A DNA stretch of 64,000 nucleotides from Poriferisodalis sp965208555 (lineage in GTDB: Bacteria > Actinomycetota > Acidimicrobiia > Acidimicrobiales > Poriferisodalaceae). The position numbers and the translations under genes are program-made. Below are positions 53,320-63,045 of this stretch, piece by piece. How positions within the stretch are numbered: position 1 is the first letter of the stretch; every line of letters starts with the position of its first letter. The DNA lies in NCBI RefSeq assembly GCF_965208555.1, contig NZ_OZ242342.1, positions 1,736,001-1,800,000 of the forward strand. Direction: 5' to 3'. The notes under the pieces were generated by a model. It was not told the origin of the DNA, did no database searches, and saw only the letters and a program-made list of their open reading frames with translations.

Positions 53320-54225
53320 TCAGAACCCCTCGTCGGGGGGCGACTCGCGCTGCTCGGCCAGGAACTTCTGGAACTCGAGCGCTATGTCATCGCCGCTGGG
53401 CAGGTTTTCCTCTTCGGTGCGGTCCGCTTCGGATTCGAGCTGCCGGATGTAGGCCACGATCTCGGGATCGCGGGCGACGGCCTCATCGACCCGCTGTTCC
53501 CACGTCTGCACGCTGGCGTCCAGCTCGCGGTAGCCGGTGGTCACGCCGGTGACCGTCTCGAAGTGGGCCAGCAGCGCACGCGTGCCCTTGGGATTCGGCG
53601 GGCCTGCGACGTAGTGGGGAACGCCGACCCGCAACGACACCACGGGCAACGCGGCCCGGTCGAGTACGTCATGCAGCGTCCCGATGATGCCAGTGGGGCC
53701 TTGGTACGTGGGCCGGTCGAGACCCAGGCGGGCTGCCAGCTCGCCATTGGCGGCGCTGCCCTTCACAGAGGCTGCCCGCGAGTGCGCCACGCCCGCGACC
53801 ATCGCGCCGAGCGTCACCACCATCTGGCAGCCCAGCCCGCTGGCGATCTCGGCCACCCCTTCGCAGAACGTGCGCCAGCGCATCCGCGGCTCGATGCCTG
53901 ACAACAGCACCAAGTCGTGCGGGGGCGCCGCCGGCACGACGTGGCACTCGATCTCGGGCCAGCGAATGCGCCGTTCCCTTTCGGAGGTGATCTCGATGTG
54001 CGGGCGGCTCTCCTGAAAGTCGAAGAACTCCTCGGGATCGATGTGGCAGACCCGCCGCGCCTCGCTGCGCTCACGGATCCACGCCAGCGCGCCGGTGGCG
54101 CATTCGCCGGCGTCGAACCAGCCCTCGAACGCAACCAGCAAGAGCGGATTCTGCAGCTTGGGTGCGCCGTCCCAGACGACGATCGGTTGCTCGGCTCCAG
54201 CGTTGGCCTGATCGGCGTTGTTCAC
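53320..54225 (-). CDS. PAC2-family protein
   Basis: The 301-residue protein matches the PAC2 (proteasome assembly chaperone-like) family found widely in actinobacteria, with LLVAFEGWFDAGECATGALAWI, LLSGIEPRMRWRTFCEGV, GAMVAGVAHSR and GIIGTLHDV. The C-terminus is acidic. Actinobacterial members are of unknown function. GTG 54225 is the probable start. Confidence 0.88.
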   Translation of the reverse strand: MNNADQANAGAEQPIVVWDGAPKLQNPLLLVAFEGWFDAGECATGALAWIRERSEARRVCHIDPEEFFDFQESRPHIEITSERERRIRWPEIECHVVPAAPPHDLVLLSGIEPRMRWRTFCEGVAEIASGLGCQMVVTLGAMVAGVAHSRAASVKGSAANGELAARLGLDRPTYQGPTGIIGTLHDVLDRAALPVVSLRVGVPHYVAGPPNPKGTRALLAHFETVTGVTTGYRELDASVQTWEQRVDEAVARDPEIVAYIRQLESEADRTEEENLPSGDDIALEFQKFLAEQRESPPDEGF

Positions 54226-54273
54226 GCCATCACTATGGCCGATGCGCGGGCCGATCACGCCCGCAATTCGCGC

Positions 54274-56553
54274 TCAGCGTGTCCACCTCAGCAGCGCGAC
54301 ACGCTCCAGCGACTCCAGCGAGACCGATTCGAGCGCCTTGTGCGACGCCAGGTAGAGCCGGTCGCCGACCACCGCGCTGGCGGTCACCTGTGCCTGCCAA
54401 TCGGTGTCGAACCAGCAGTAGCGCTCCCACGGACCGGGTTGCTCGGTGCCGTCGGGACGGACGATGATCTCGCGCGACTCGCGGCACTTGCGCAATGGCG
54501 GATCTGCGTGGCTGAGACGTGCCCGCTCGGTCAGCTCGGTGCCTGCGGTGTCAAGCGCCACGGCGCCGAGGAACGGCGGCTCGTTGCCGCTGTCGTCGAA
54601 CGGGTGCTGGTTCAGCGGCAGCACGGCGAGGTTGCTGGGCTGCCAGTGCAGGAAGGCAAGCGCATTGAACTCCACCTGGCTGTGCCCGCCTGGGGCGGTC
54701 CACTGGGCGATGCGTTCGGGCCGGTCCAGGTCGGCAATGTCGAACAGCGACACCTGGGTGCCCACGGTGAAGCCCTCGTCGGTGGCTTCCTGGCCGACGC
54801 CCAGCAGCAGGTCGTCGCCGAGCGGGTGAAGGTACGCCGAGTAGCCGGTGATCTTCAGCTCACCGCGCACGGCGGGCGCGCTCGGGTCGGACAGGTCCAG
54901 CAGGTACAGCGGATCGACTTGGCGGAATGTCACCACGGCGGCGATGTCACCCAGGTAACGCACGGCGAAGATGCGTTCGCCGATGCCGAGCCCGCCGACC
55001 TGGCCGACTTCAGACAGACCTTCGGTGCTGAGGGCGAACATCGTCACGAAGCTCTCGGACTCGGGCCCGCCTTCGGTGCGCCACGGCTGCCACACCGGAG
55101 CAGTCGTGGTGGCAATTCGCAAGTGGTCCTCGTGCTCGGACATCGAGTACTGGTTCAGCACGGTGCCGATCACCGATGCGGACCCGACGTAGTTGCTCGT
55201 CGCCCGGCCGGTGGTGTCGAACATGTGGACCTCGGTCTCGACCGGTGCGCCGTCACCGGGACCTGCCGGTTCGAGGCGCCAGTCGTGCCAGCGCGTCGTG
55301 GTCACGTACAGGTGCTCTGGTGAGGCGTACACCGTGCTGCCGTCCGACATGATCGAGCTGGTGTCCATGGGCCCGTCGAGCCCGTCCGACGAGATGTCGA
55401 TGGTGGTGACGCTGAGCGTGCCGGGGCCGGCGTAGTGCGGGGGCACCCAGACGCTATCGCAGGCGACGAGGCGCCCACCTGCTGTGGCGGAGCCGGATGC
55501 ATCGCTGAGCGCAAAGCGCGGCAGCCAGTCGTCAACGGTCGTGCTTGCGATGAGATCCCGATTCGCCCCGGTCGCCCGTTCCTGTGCGGCGAGGTCGGCG
55601 GTCTCGGGCACTGCCCAGGGAATTGCACGCGGGCGTGAGCGGGTGACCAGCCGCAGGACGCCGTCGGTCAGGCGGGCGCCGACGTAGTCGCCCTCGATGT
55701 CCAGCCGCCTGGTGACATGCGGGGTTGCGCCGCTCAGATCGATCTCGACGATCCCGGTCGTCGGCCCCCACGACGATGTCGGCCCGATGCCGGAATCGGT
55801 GCCTCCCGGTTCGGCGAACGGCACGATGACGTCCCACTGCGAGGCGAACACGAGCACGCGGTCGCCGTGCAGCAACAGGTTCGAGATCCAGTGATCGCCG
55901 ACGTCGACCGTGGCCACCAGCACCGGTGCCGGGCCGGTCACGTCCACCACATGCACCCGGTTCTCGCTCGCCACGACGATGCGCCGGCCGTCGGTCTTGA
56001 GCACGTGGGGCTCGTCGATACCTGCCTCCTGCACGTTGGACGTGCTGTAGTCGACCCCGGGCTGCAGCGGGCCGAAACCGCCGTCAGCCTGGGTGTCCAC
56101 CGCGATCGCACCCTCTTCCAGTGCCTCGTCGAAGCCGAAGTCGCCACCCAATCCCCACGGGCCGACAGCCTGGGCCGCGTGCTCCTGCACGTAGCTGAGC
56201 ACAGCGTCGCATTCGCCGAATTGGCGCAACGCCGCCGCCGTCACCGCGGTGTCGGCCTCATCGGTGCCGGGCTCAGCGCTGCTTGGTGTCTCTTCAGAGA
56301 GGTCTTCGGCGGCTGGCTCATCGGGGGCAGAAGCCGGGTCGTCGTCGGTCCCGGCACCGGCCGCGTCCGCCACGTCGGGGTCGGGCTCGGCATCGCCCGC
56401 GCTGGTGGCCGTCGTGGGTTCAGCGGTGTCCGGCGGCAGCTCGTCGGCGGCGCTGTCACTCGGATCGCTGGCGCAAGCTGCGGCCAACAGGCTCACGGCA
56501 ACCAGCACCGCGAGCATCCGTCCGGTCTTGGTGCGCTTGGGTGGATTCGTCAT
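54274..56553 (-). CDS. Secreted lipoprotein with C-terminal beta-propeller domain
   Basis: The 759-residue protein starts with a lipoprotein signal peptide (lipobox LLAAAC, C27), followed by an acidic Pro/Thr-rich spacer (about 28-105). A large repeat domain follows, beginning STSNVQEAGIDEPHVLKTDG, which is typical of the Beta_propel family (distantly WD40-like). It is probably anchored outside the cell membrane. Function is unknown. Confidence 0.88.
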   Translation of the reverse strand: MTNPPKRTKTGRMLAVLVAVSLLAAACASDPSDSAADELPPDTAEPTTATSAGDAEPDPDVADAAGAGTDDDPASAPDEPAAEDLSEETPSSAEPGTDEADTAVTAAALRQFGECDAVLSYVQEHAAQAVGPWGLGGDFGFDEALEEGAIAVDTQADGGFGPLQPGVDYSTSNVQEAGIDEPHVLKTDGRRIVVASENRVHVVDVTGPAPVLVATVDVGDHWISNLLLHGDRVLVFASQWDVIVPFAEPGGTDSGIGPTSSWGPTTGIVEIDLSGATPHVTRRLDIEGDYVGARLTDGVLRLVTRSRPRAIPWAVPETADLAAQERATGANRDLIASTTVDDWLPRFALSDASGSATAGGRLVACDSVWVPPHYAGPGTLSVTTIDISSDGLDGPMDTSSIMSDGSTVYASPEHLYVTTTRWHDWRLEPAGPGDGAPVETEVHMFDTTGRATSNYVGSASVIGTVLNQYSMSEHEDHLRIATTTAPVWQPWRTEGGPESESFVTMFALSTEGLSEVGQVGGLGIGERIFAVRYLGDIAAVVTFRQVDPLYLLDLSDPSAPAVRGELKITGYSAYLHPLGDDLLLGVGQEATDEGFTVGTQVSLFDIADLDRPERIAQWTAPGGHSQVEFNALAFLHWQPSNLAVLPLNQHPFDDSGNEPPFLGAVALDTAGTELTERARLSHADPPLRKCRESREIIVRPDGTEQPGPWERYCWFDTDWQAQVTASAVVGDRLYLASHKALESVSLESLERVALLRWTR

Positions 56554-56638
56554 CAATTCACACGACGCCACGCGCTCCTCGAGGGTTCCACGCCCGACGT
56601 TACGTTGCGATGACGAACGAGCTGACGGAATCGAGGCC

Positions 56639-57853
56639 CTACTCGTTGTCGGTGAGGTCGTCGTAGAGGCCGTTGCGGCCGAGGCGCACCAGCAGCTCCT
56701 CGGTGCTCCACGGCAGCATGGTGGCGCCGCAGCGAGCATCGCGGTAGTGCTGCTCGAGGCGGCCGGGCCGCAGCAGCGATCGGCCGCCGCACGTGCGCAG
56801 CGCCAGCGATGCCATCTCTGGCGCGCTCTCCATGGTGGTGACCGTTGCCACGTGCGCCCGCCGCAGCTCGTCGGGGCTGGGGTCGGCACGAAGCTCGCTC
56901 AGTACCCGGTAGGTCAGCGATTGCGCCCGGTCGTAGATGAGCTGCATCTGCGCCCAGCCGGTCTGCTTGATCGGATGATCGCGCGACGCCTTCACTCCCG
57001 ACTCGCCCCGCAGGTAGGTGCGGGTGGCATCGAGGATGGCGCGCATCAGCCCCAGGTAGCTGAAGGTAAGACTCATGTAGAACTGCGGGAAGCGCGACAC
57101 CATGGCGTTGAACATGCCCGGCGGCAGCACCTCGTTGCGGGCAGGCACGAACACGTCGTCCATCACCAGCGTGCGGGAATCAGTGCCGCGCATGCCGATC
57201 GGGTCCCAGTCGCCGACGATCTCGGCGCCCTCGCCGTCGGCCGGCACGCCGAGCAGGCGGATGTGGGGGTCGCCCTCCACCACCGCCAGCACGTTGTGGA
57301 CATGAGCAGCGCCGCTCAGCGAGGCGAAGATCTTGCGCCCGGTCACGCGATAACCGCCCTCAGTCGGCACCGCGACGGTGCTGAAACCCGATCGGGCACC
57401 CGGTGCCTGGCCCTCAGAGAAGGGCTGGGAGTGGATGACCCGGCCGTGCACCATGCCCTCCCACAAGTGCGGGCGGGTGTTGGCTAGGTGCGCAGCCATG
57501 GACCCGTCGGGATCCAGCTCGCGCCCGCGCTCGCCGGCCAGCAACGCCTCAGCGATCGGCCCAGACAGCAGCGCCGTGGCCGTGTGCATGTTGAACGTCA
57601 GCGCCGTGGTGGCGCAGTGCCGGCCCATCTCCTCGGCCACCAGCGCATACCCGACAAAGTCAGCACCCAGCCCGCCCACCTCTTTGGGCACGCACAGGCC
57701 CAGGAACCCGGCATCGGCAAGGTCCGCCCAGTTCTCGTGCGGGAAGCTCGCCTCCCGGTCGTACTTGGGCGCACGCTCGGCGAAAGCCGGGCCCAGCTCG
57801 GCCATCCTGGCCACCAGCTCGGCGCGTTCGGGCGTCAGCACCTGTTCATTCAT
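56639..57853 (-). CDS. Acyl-CoA dehydrogenase
   Basis: The 404-residue flavoenzyme has the N-terminal helical domain with GFLGLCVPKEVGGLG, the middle beta-domain (GYRVTGRKIFASLSGAAHVH) and the C-terminal helical domain. It would introduce a double bond into a CoA ester. The catalytic Glu was not located with certainty, and the family also contains hydroxylase-type members. It begins 3 nt after the fused hydantoinase gene and ends the five-gene operon. Confidence 0.88.
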   Translation of the reverse strand: MNEQVLTPERAELVARMAELGPAFAERAPKYDREASFPHENWADLADAGFLGLCVPKEVGGLGADFVGYALVAEEMGRHCATTALTFNMHTATALLSGPIAEALLAGERGRELDPDGSMAAHLANTRPHLWEGMVHGRVIHSQPFSEGQAPGARSGFSTVAVPTEGGYRVTGRKIFASLSGAAHVHNVLAVVEGDPHIRLLGVPADGEGAEIVGDWDPIGMRGTDSRTLVMDDVFVPARNEVLPPGMFNAMVSRFPQFYMSLTFSYLGLMRAILDATRTYLRGESGVKASRDHPIKQTGWAQMQLIYDRAQSLTYRVLSELRADPSPDELRRAHVATVTTMESAPEMASLALRTCGGRSLLRPGRLEQHYRDARCGATMLPWSTEELLVRLGRNGLYDDLTDNE

Positions 57854-57856
57854 CGC

Positions 57857-60800
57857 TCACCCTGTCTGGTTCGGCAATTCCTGCAACGGCTCATCGGGCA
57901 CTCGTCGTGAAGCGGTCCCCAGCGGCGGTCCATAGCCGCCGCCTCCGGGCGTGTGGATCTCCATGACGTCGCCTTCGTCCACTTCGACCCGCGCACAGCC
58001 GGCCAGCTCGATCACGCTGCCGTCAGCCCGCATGAGCAGGTTGCGGCCTCGCGATCCCTCTTCCCCCCCGGCAGCGCCGAACGGGGCGATGCGGCGGCAG
58101 CTCGACAGCAGGTTGGCCGTCATCGGCTCGCCGAAGCGCAGCCGCCGGATGACCCCGTCGCCGCCCTGGTTTCTGCCGTTGCCGCCCGAGCCTCGGCGCA
58201 CCTCGAAGCGTTCGAGCAGCACGGGATGGCGCTGCTCGAGAATCTCGGGGTCGGTCAGGCGGGTGTTGGTCATGTGGGTGTGCACCGCATCGGCGCCCCG
58301 GCGGCGTGCCGTGGCGCCGGCGCCACCGCAGATCGTCTCGTAGTACTGGTGCTCGGCGTTTCCCCAGATGAAGTTGTTCATGGTGCCCTGCGAGGCGGCC
58401 ACCACCCCCAGCGCGCCGAACAGCGCATCGGTGATCTGCTGGGAAGTCTCGACGTTGCCGGCGATGACCGCAGCGGGCGGATGCGGCGACAGCATCGAAG
58501 GATCCGGCACCACCAGCTCGAGGGGCCGCAGGCAGCCGGCGTTCAGCGGGATGGCATCGTCCACCATGCAGCGGAACACGTACAGCACCGCGGAGCGGCA
58601 CACCGCCACCGGGGCGTTGAAGTTGCCCGGGTGCTGACCGCTCGTGCCGGTGAAGTCCACGACCGCACTGCGCCCCGCGGCATCCACCGAGATCCGGACG
58701 CAGATGACGCTGCCGTCGTCGAGCTCCATGCGGTAGCTGCCGTCATCGAGCGCGTCGATGACCCGCCGCACCATCTCCTCGGCGTTGTCGGCGACATGGC
58801 CCATGTAGGCGTGCACGACGTCGAGGCCGTAGTACTCGACGATGCGGGCCAGCTCGACGGCTCCGCGCTCGCATGCAGCCACCTGGGCACGCAGGTCGGC
58901 GATGTTCTGGTCGGGATTGCGGGCCGGCCATGGTCCGCTGGCGAGCACCTCGCGCACCGTGTCTTCCAGGAAGCGGCCCCCGGCGACGATCTGCAGGTTG
59001 TCGAGCACCAGCCCTTCCTGGTCGATGGTGGTGGAGTCGGCCGGGGCCGAGCCGGGCACGCTGCCGCCGATGTCGGCGTGGTGGCCGCGGGAGGCGACGT
59101 AGAAGATCCGCTCGCTGCCCGCCGCGTCGAACACCGGCCGCACGACCGTCACGTCCGGCAGGTGGGTGCCGCCGTTGTAGGGATTGTTGAGCACGAACAC
59201 GTCGCCGGGCGACATCTCGGGGTTCTGTTCGATGACGGTCCGGATGGACTCGCTCATCGAGCCGAGATGCACCGGCAGGTGCGGTGCGTTGGCCACCAGC
59301 TCGCCGGATAGATCGAACAGCGCACAGCTGAAGTCGCGCCGCTCCTTGATGTTCACCGACACGGCCGTGTGCTCGAGCACCACACCCATCTGCTCGGCGA
59401 TGTTCATGAACAGGTTGTTGAAAATCTCGAGCTGCACCGGATCGATGCTGGTGCCGATGGCGACGCTCGTCGGCCGCGCGGTGACACGTTCCAGCACGAG
59501 GTCGCCGCGGTCGGTGACGGTGCCCTGCCAGCCAGGCTCGATCACGGTGGTGGCGTTCGGTTCCACCACCACCGCCGGGCCGGCCATGACAGCACCCGGC
59601 GCCAGCGCTGTGCGATCCCAGAACGGCGTGTCGTACGGAGCACACGTGTGCGGGGACGGGCCGTCATGCGACGCTCCGTCATCGGCCTGCGCCACGCCTG
59701 CGCTCATCCAGGTGATGTGCGCGGCCACCAGCGCGTCGCGGTCGCCGGCCGGCGGCGTCGCCGGAGGCGGATCGACGGCGCGCCCGCGAGCCTCGATGTG
59801 CAATGCATCAACCACCAGCGCTGTCGCCGAGTTCGCTTCGCCGGGTGGGCTGAAGCCGAATCGCGTCCGGTGTGCCGTCGCGAAGTCGCGCGCTACCTCA
59901 TGTGCTGTGTTTACTGGCGCCGCCACCATGGCGGCCGTGCTTGTTGGCGCCGCCCCCATGGCGGCCGTGCTTGCCAACGGCACTTCGAGCGTCGTGTCCG
60001 AGCCCCGGTAGCGAACGGCGAGACGCCCGGTCACCTCGATCCGGTCGGTTGGCACACCCGCTGCGGCGACGGCCTCGATGGCCGCCGGACTGGCGGCCGC
60101 CAGGCGTTCGATGAGCTCAGCGATCAGCGCCTCGTCCAGCGGCGTCTCGACGGGTTCCGAGCGCAGGTCGGTGACATCTGCCAGCCCGATGCCGAGAGCG
60201 GAGAGCACCCCGGCGTGAGGGTGGATGAGGATGACGGTGATGCCCAGCCGGTCCGCCACCCGGCAGGCGTGCTGACCACCCGCACCGCCGAAGCACACCA
60301 GCGTGTAGGCGGTGATGTCGTGACCTCGCTCGGTGCTGATCTTGCGGATCGCGTTGGCCATGTTCTCCGCCGCGATCTCGCCGTACCCGAATGCCACCTC
60401 CGCGGTGCTGCGCCGAACGCCGGTGGAGTGCGCGATCTGGTCCGCCAACGCGGCGATACCGCTGGTGGAGGCCGCGACATCGAGCGGCTGCGCGCCATCG
60501 GCGCCGAACACCGCAGGGAAATACTCGGGCCGGATGACGCCGAGCACGGCGTTGGCATCGGTGAGCGCGAGCGGTCCGCCGTTGCCGTAACAAGCGGGGC
60601 CGGGGTTCGCGCCGGCAGATTCCGGCCCGACCCGCAGGCGACTGCCGTCGAACGTGAGCAGCGAGCCGCCGCCGGCCGCGACCGTGTGCATGTCGATGAT
60701 GGGTGTGCGAACCCGGATGCCTGCGACCTCGGTCTCATTGGCTCGCTCGAACTCGCCGGCGAAGTGGGAGACATCGGTCGACGTTCCGCCCATGTCGAAG

Positions 60801-61729
60801 CCGATGACGCGCTCGAAGCCGGCGGCTTGCGCGATCCGGGCCATGCCCACCACGCCGCCGGCGGGCCCTGACAGCAACGCGTCGCGCCCGGTAAAGCGAC
60901 GGGCATCGGCCAAGCCGCCGTTGGACTGCATGAACTGCAGCTGCGGCCCGTCCGCCGAAGCTGCTGTGCCGATTCTCGATGCAACAGCATCGACGTAGCT
61001 GCGCAGGATCGGGGACAGGTAGGCGTCGGCCACGGTGGTGTCGCCGCGGGGAACGATCTTGACCAGCGGATCCACCTCGTTGCTGACCGAGACTTGGGAG
61101 AAGCCGATCTCGCGGGCCGCATCTGCGAGCGCGGCTTCGTGCGACGGGTGCCGGTAGCCGTGCACCAGCACGATGGCGACTGCCTGCATGCCCCGCTCGC
61201 GGGCCGCGGCCATGCCGACGGTCGCCGCGTCCAGACCCAGCGGGCACAGCACCGTGCCGTCGGCGGCGATGCGCTCGTCGACCTCGAGCACCTCCGCATA
61301 CAGCATCTCGGGCAACACGATGTCCAGCTTGAACAGGTGCGGGCGGGTCTGGTACCCGATGCGCAACACATCGCCGAAGCCGGCCGTGGTGACGAACAGG
61401 GTCGGCACGCCGCGGCGCTGCAGCAGCGCATTGGTGGCCACCGTGGTGCCCATCTTCACCGACCTGATGCGCTCGGGCGGCAGGGGCTCGTTCCGGGGGA
61501 CATCAAGCAGGTCGGCAATGGCTGTCGTGGCAGCGTCGTCGTAGCGGCGAGGGTCCTCGCTCAGCAGCTTGTGCGTCACCAGGCTGCCGTCGGGTCGGCG
61601 CGCCACGACATCGGTGAAGGTGCCCCCGCGATCGACCCAGAAGTCCCAGCCGCCCTGCGTTTCCCGCTCTTGTTCGCTGCGCTCACGGGCCGCTCGGGCC
61701 CGGGGCTCGGCCTCTGGCGACACGCTCAT
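57857..61729 (-). CDS. Fused hydantoinase A/B (5-oxoprolinase-type) protein
   Basis: This 1290-residue protein joins a HyuA part (about 25-750: WDFWVDRGGTFTDVV, GFDMGGTSTDVSHF, CFGGAGGQHACRVA) to a HyuB part (about 757-1285: LEIFNNLFMNIAEQMG, HLPVHLGSMSESIR, the end HTPGGGGYG), as in 5-oxoprolinases. The family carries out ATP-dependent opening of cyclic amides or ketone carboxylation. Residues 6-23 are encoded by repeat C3, and a tandem 30-bp repeat adds an Ala-rich insert near 590-610. Its place in an acyl-CoA operon suggests action on a nitrogen heterocycle or amide intermediate. The substrate is unknown. Confidence 0.9.
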   Translation of the reverse strand: MSVSPEAEPRARAARERSEQERETQGGWDFWVDRGGTFTDVVARRPDGSLVTHKLLSEDPRRYDDAATTAIADLLDVPRNEPLPPERIRSVKMGTTVATNALLQRRGVPTLFVTTAGFGDVLRIGYQTRPHLFKLDIVLPEMLYAEVLEVDERIAADGTVLCPLGLDAATVGMAAARERGMQAVAIVLVHGYRHPSHEAALADAAREIGFSQVSVSNEVDPLVKIVPRGDTTVADAYLSPILRSYVDAVASRIGTAASADGPQLQFMQSNGGLADARRFTGRDALLSGPAGGVVGMARIAQAAGFERVIGFDMGGTSTDVSHFAGEFERANETEVAGIRVRTPIIDMHTVAAGGGSLLTFDGSRLRVGPESAGANPGPACYGNGGPLALTDANAVLGVIRPEYFPAVFGADGAQPLDVAASTSGIAALADQIAHSTGVRRSTAEVAFGYGEIAAENMANAIRKISTERGHDITAYTLVCFGGAGGQHACRVADRLGITVILIHPHAGVLSALGIGLADVTDLRSEPVETPLDEALIAELIERLAAASPAAIEAVAAAGVPTDRIEVTGRLAVRYRGSDTTLEVPLASTAAMGAAPTSTAAMVAAPVNTAHEVARDFATAHRTRFGFSPPGEANSATALVVDALHIEARGRAVDPPPATPPAGDRDALVAAHITWMSAGVAQADDGASHDGPSPHTCAPYDTPFWDRTALAPGAVMAGPAVVVEPNATTVIEPGWQGTVTDRGDLVLERVTARPTSVAIGTSIDPVQLEIFNNLFMNIAEQMGVVLEHTAVSVNIKERRDFSCALFDLSGELVANAPHLPVHLGSMSESIRTVIEQNPEMSPGDVFVLNNPYNGGTHLPDVTVVRPVFDAAGSERIFYVASRGHHADIGGSVPGSAPADSTTIDQEGLVLDNLQIVAGGRFLEDTVREVLASGPWPARNPDQNIADLRAQVAACERGAVELARIVEYYGLDVVHAYMGHVADNAEEMVRRVIDALDDGSYRMELDDGSVICVRISVDAAGRSAVVDFTGTSGQHPGNFNAPVAVCRSAVLYVFRCMVDDAIPLNAGCLRPLELVVPDPSMLSPHPPAAVIAGNVETSQQITDALFGALGVVAASQGTMNNFIWGNAEHQYYETICGGAGATARRRGADAVHTHMTNTRLTDPEILEQRHPVLLERFEVRRGSGGNGRNQGGDGVIRRLRFGEPMTANLLSSCRRIAPFGAAGGEEGSRGRNLLMRADGSVIELAGCARVEVDEGDVMEIHTPGGGGYGPPLGTASRRVPDEPLQELPNQTG
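59915..59974. repeat. Two 30-bp tandem repeats inside the hydantoinase gene
   Basis: Two nearly identical 30-bp units, each with CCATGG in the middle, encode two copies of a STAAM-(G/V)-AAP decapeptide insert. Confidence 0.75.
61660..61714 (-). repeat. Family C 5'-leader repeat, copy C3 (coding)
   Basis: On the minus strand this 55-nt copy lacks 12 nt of C1/C2 but otherwise matches (GCCCGAGCGGCCCGTGAGCG, AGCGAACAAGAGCGGGAA). It encodes residues 6-23 of the hydantoinase fusion, directly before the conserved start of the HyuA domain. Confidence 0.8.
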
Positions 61730-61779
61730 GGCAGGACCCTATGGGCCGTCGGCGCCGCGGTCCGTCTCACGGCCTGCTC

Positions 61780-62187
61780 TCAGTCAGGAACGACGGCCGT
61801 GGCGATGATCTCCACCATCGCATCGGGCTCGACCAAACCGGTCGTGCCCAGCAGCGCCATTGCCGGGAAGTGCCGGTCGAGATGTTTGCGATGGGCAGCG
61901 CCCACGCCGCGGAGGTCGTCGCGGTAGGCCTGCACATCAGTGGCATAGACCACCAGCGACACGATGTCGTGCGGCTCGCCGCCAGCGTGCGCCAGCGCCT
62001 CGACGACATTGCCCAATGCCACGTCGTACTGCTCGGCGAAGGTGTCGCCGACGACGGCCCCGGTCGAGTCTGCAGCGATCTGCCCGGCGAGGTAGACGGT
62101 CCGCCCGTCGGCCGGCACGACGGCGTGAGCGAAGCCGGGGGACGGCGACATGGAGTCGGGGCTGATCAGCCGGTGCGGCGTGGTCAC
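61780..62187 (-). CDS. RidA (YjgF/YER057c/UK114)-family protein
   Basis: The 135-residue protein has FAHAVVPADGRTVYLAGQIAADS-type features and the C-terminal GTTGLVEPDAMVEIIATAVV of RidA relatives. These proteins hydrolyse reactive imines/enamines or related compounds. Usual imine-hydrolysing RidA have a key Arg near position 105; here the aligned segment reads TGLVEPDAM, so it belongs to another RidA subgroup. The operon position matches the RidA gene found in 2-aminobenzoyl-CoA clusters. Confidence 0.87.
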   Translation of the reverse strand: MTTPHRLISPDSMSPSPGFAHAVVPADGRTVYLAGQIAADSTGAVVGDTFAEQYDVALGNVVEALAHAGGEPHDIVSLVVYATDVQAYRDDLRGVGAAHRKHLDRHFPAMALLGTTGLVEPDAMVEIIATAVVPD

Positions 62188-62220
62188 TTCATCGTCCTCC
62201 TGTGCTGGTGAGCCTGCATT

Positions 62221-63045
62221 TCATCGTCCAGTCCAGTTCGGTGCCTCCGAAGCCCCGAACGCACGGTGGAATTCTGCGTGATCGTCGGTGCGCATGAGCA
62301 GCGCCTGGGTCATGGCTTCCAGCTCGATGGCGGCGGGCAGGCTCATGTCGGCCTCCCGGCTGATCAGCAGCTTGGTGGCTTGGTAGGCCAGCCGGGGCCC
62401 GTCGGCGAGCCGCCGCGCCAGCGCCGTGGACTCCGCCAGCAGCTCGTCGGGGGCAACGACCCGGTTCGCCAGGCCGATCTGGACCGCGTCGGCGGCAGTC
62501 ACGGCATCGCCGAGCATCAGGATCTCGGTGGCGCGCCCCTGCCCGACGAGGCGAGGCAGCAAGTACGCAGAGCCCATGTCGCCGCCCGACAGCCCGACGT
62601 TGGTGAACAGGAACCGGAACTTGGCATGGGGCACGCAGATGCGGAAGTCCGATGCCAGCGCGATCACCGCGCCCGCTCCGGCGACCGTGCCGTTGATGGC
62701 GGCGATGATCGGGATCGGGCACTCGCGCATGTTCTGGATCACCGCGCCGGTCATGTGGGTGAACTCGAGCAACTGCTTCGGATCGAACTTCACCAGCTCG
62801 CCGATGATCTCGTCGACATCCCCGCCCGAGCAGAAGCCGCGGCCCTCGCCGGTGATGACGATGGCGTCGATATCGCCGCGCAGCGGCGCCTCCCGGAACA
62901 GATCCCTCAGGTCGGCGTAGATGTCGAACGTGAGCGCGTTGAGCTTGGTGGGCCGCTGGAAGGTGATGGTGGCCACCCGGTCGTCGACGCTGAAGCCGAA
63001 ATGCTCCCAGTCGTCGGTGAAGCGGGCGGATGCGCGGAATGTCAT
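62221..63045 (-). CDS. Enoyl-CoA hydratase/isomerase family protein
   Basis: The 274-residue crotonase-fold protein has the oxyanion-hole segments ITGEGRGFCSGGDV and INGTVAGAGAVIALASDF, and LSGGDMGSAYLLPRLVGQG in the active-site region. A Gly-Asp-Met sequence stands where classical hydratases have the second catalytic Glu region, so the reaction could be hydration, isomerisation or ring opening. Its ATG overlaps the SDR stop (ATGA). Confidence 0.9.
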   Translation of the reverse strand: MTFRASARFTDDWEHFGFSVDDRVATITFQRPTKLNALTFDIYADLRDLFREAPLRGDIDAIVITGEGRGFCSGGDVDEIIGELVKFDPKQLLEFTHMTGAVIQNMRECPIPIIAAINGTVAGAGAVIALASDFRICVPHAKFRFLFTNVGLSGGDMGSAYLLPRLVGQGRATEILMLGDAVTAADAVQIGLANRVVAPDELLAESTALARRLADGPRLAYQATKLLISREADMSLPAAIELEAMTQALLMRTDDHAEFHRAFGASEAPNWTGR

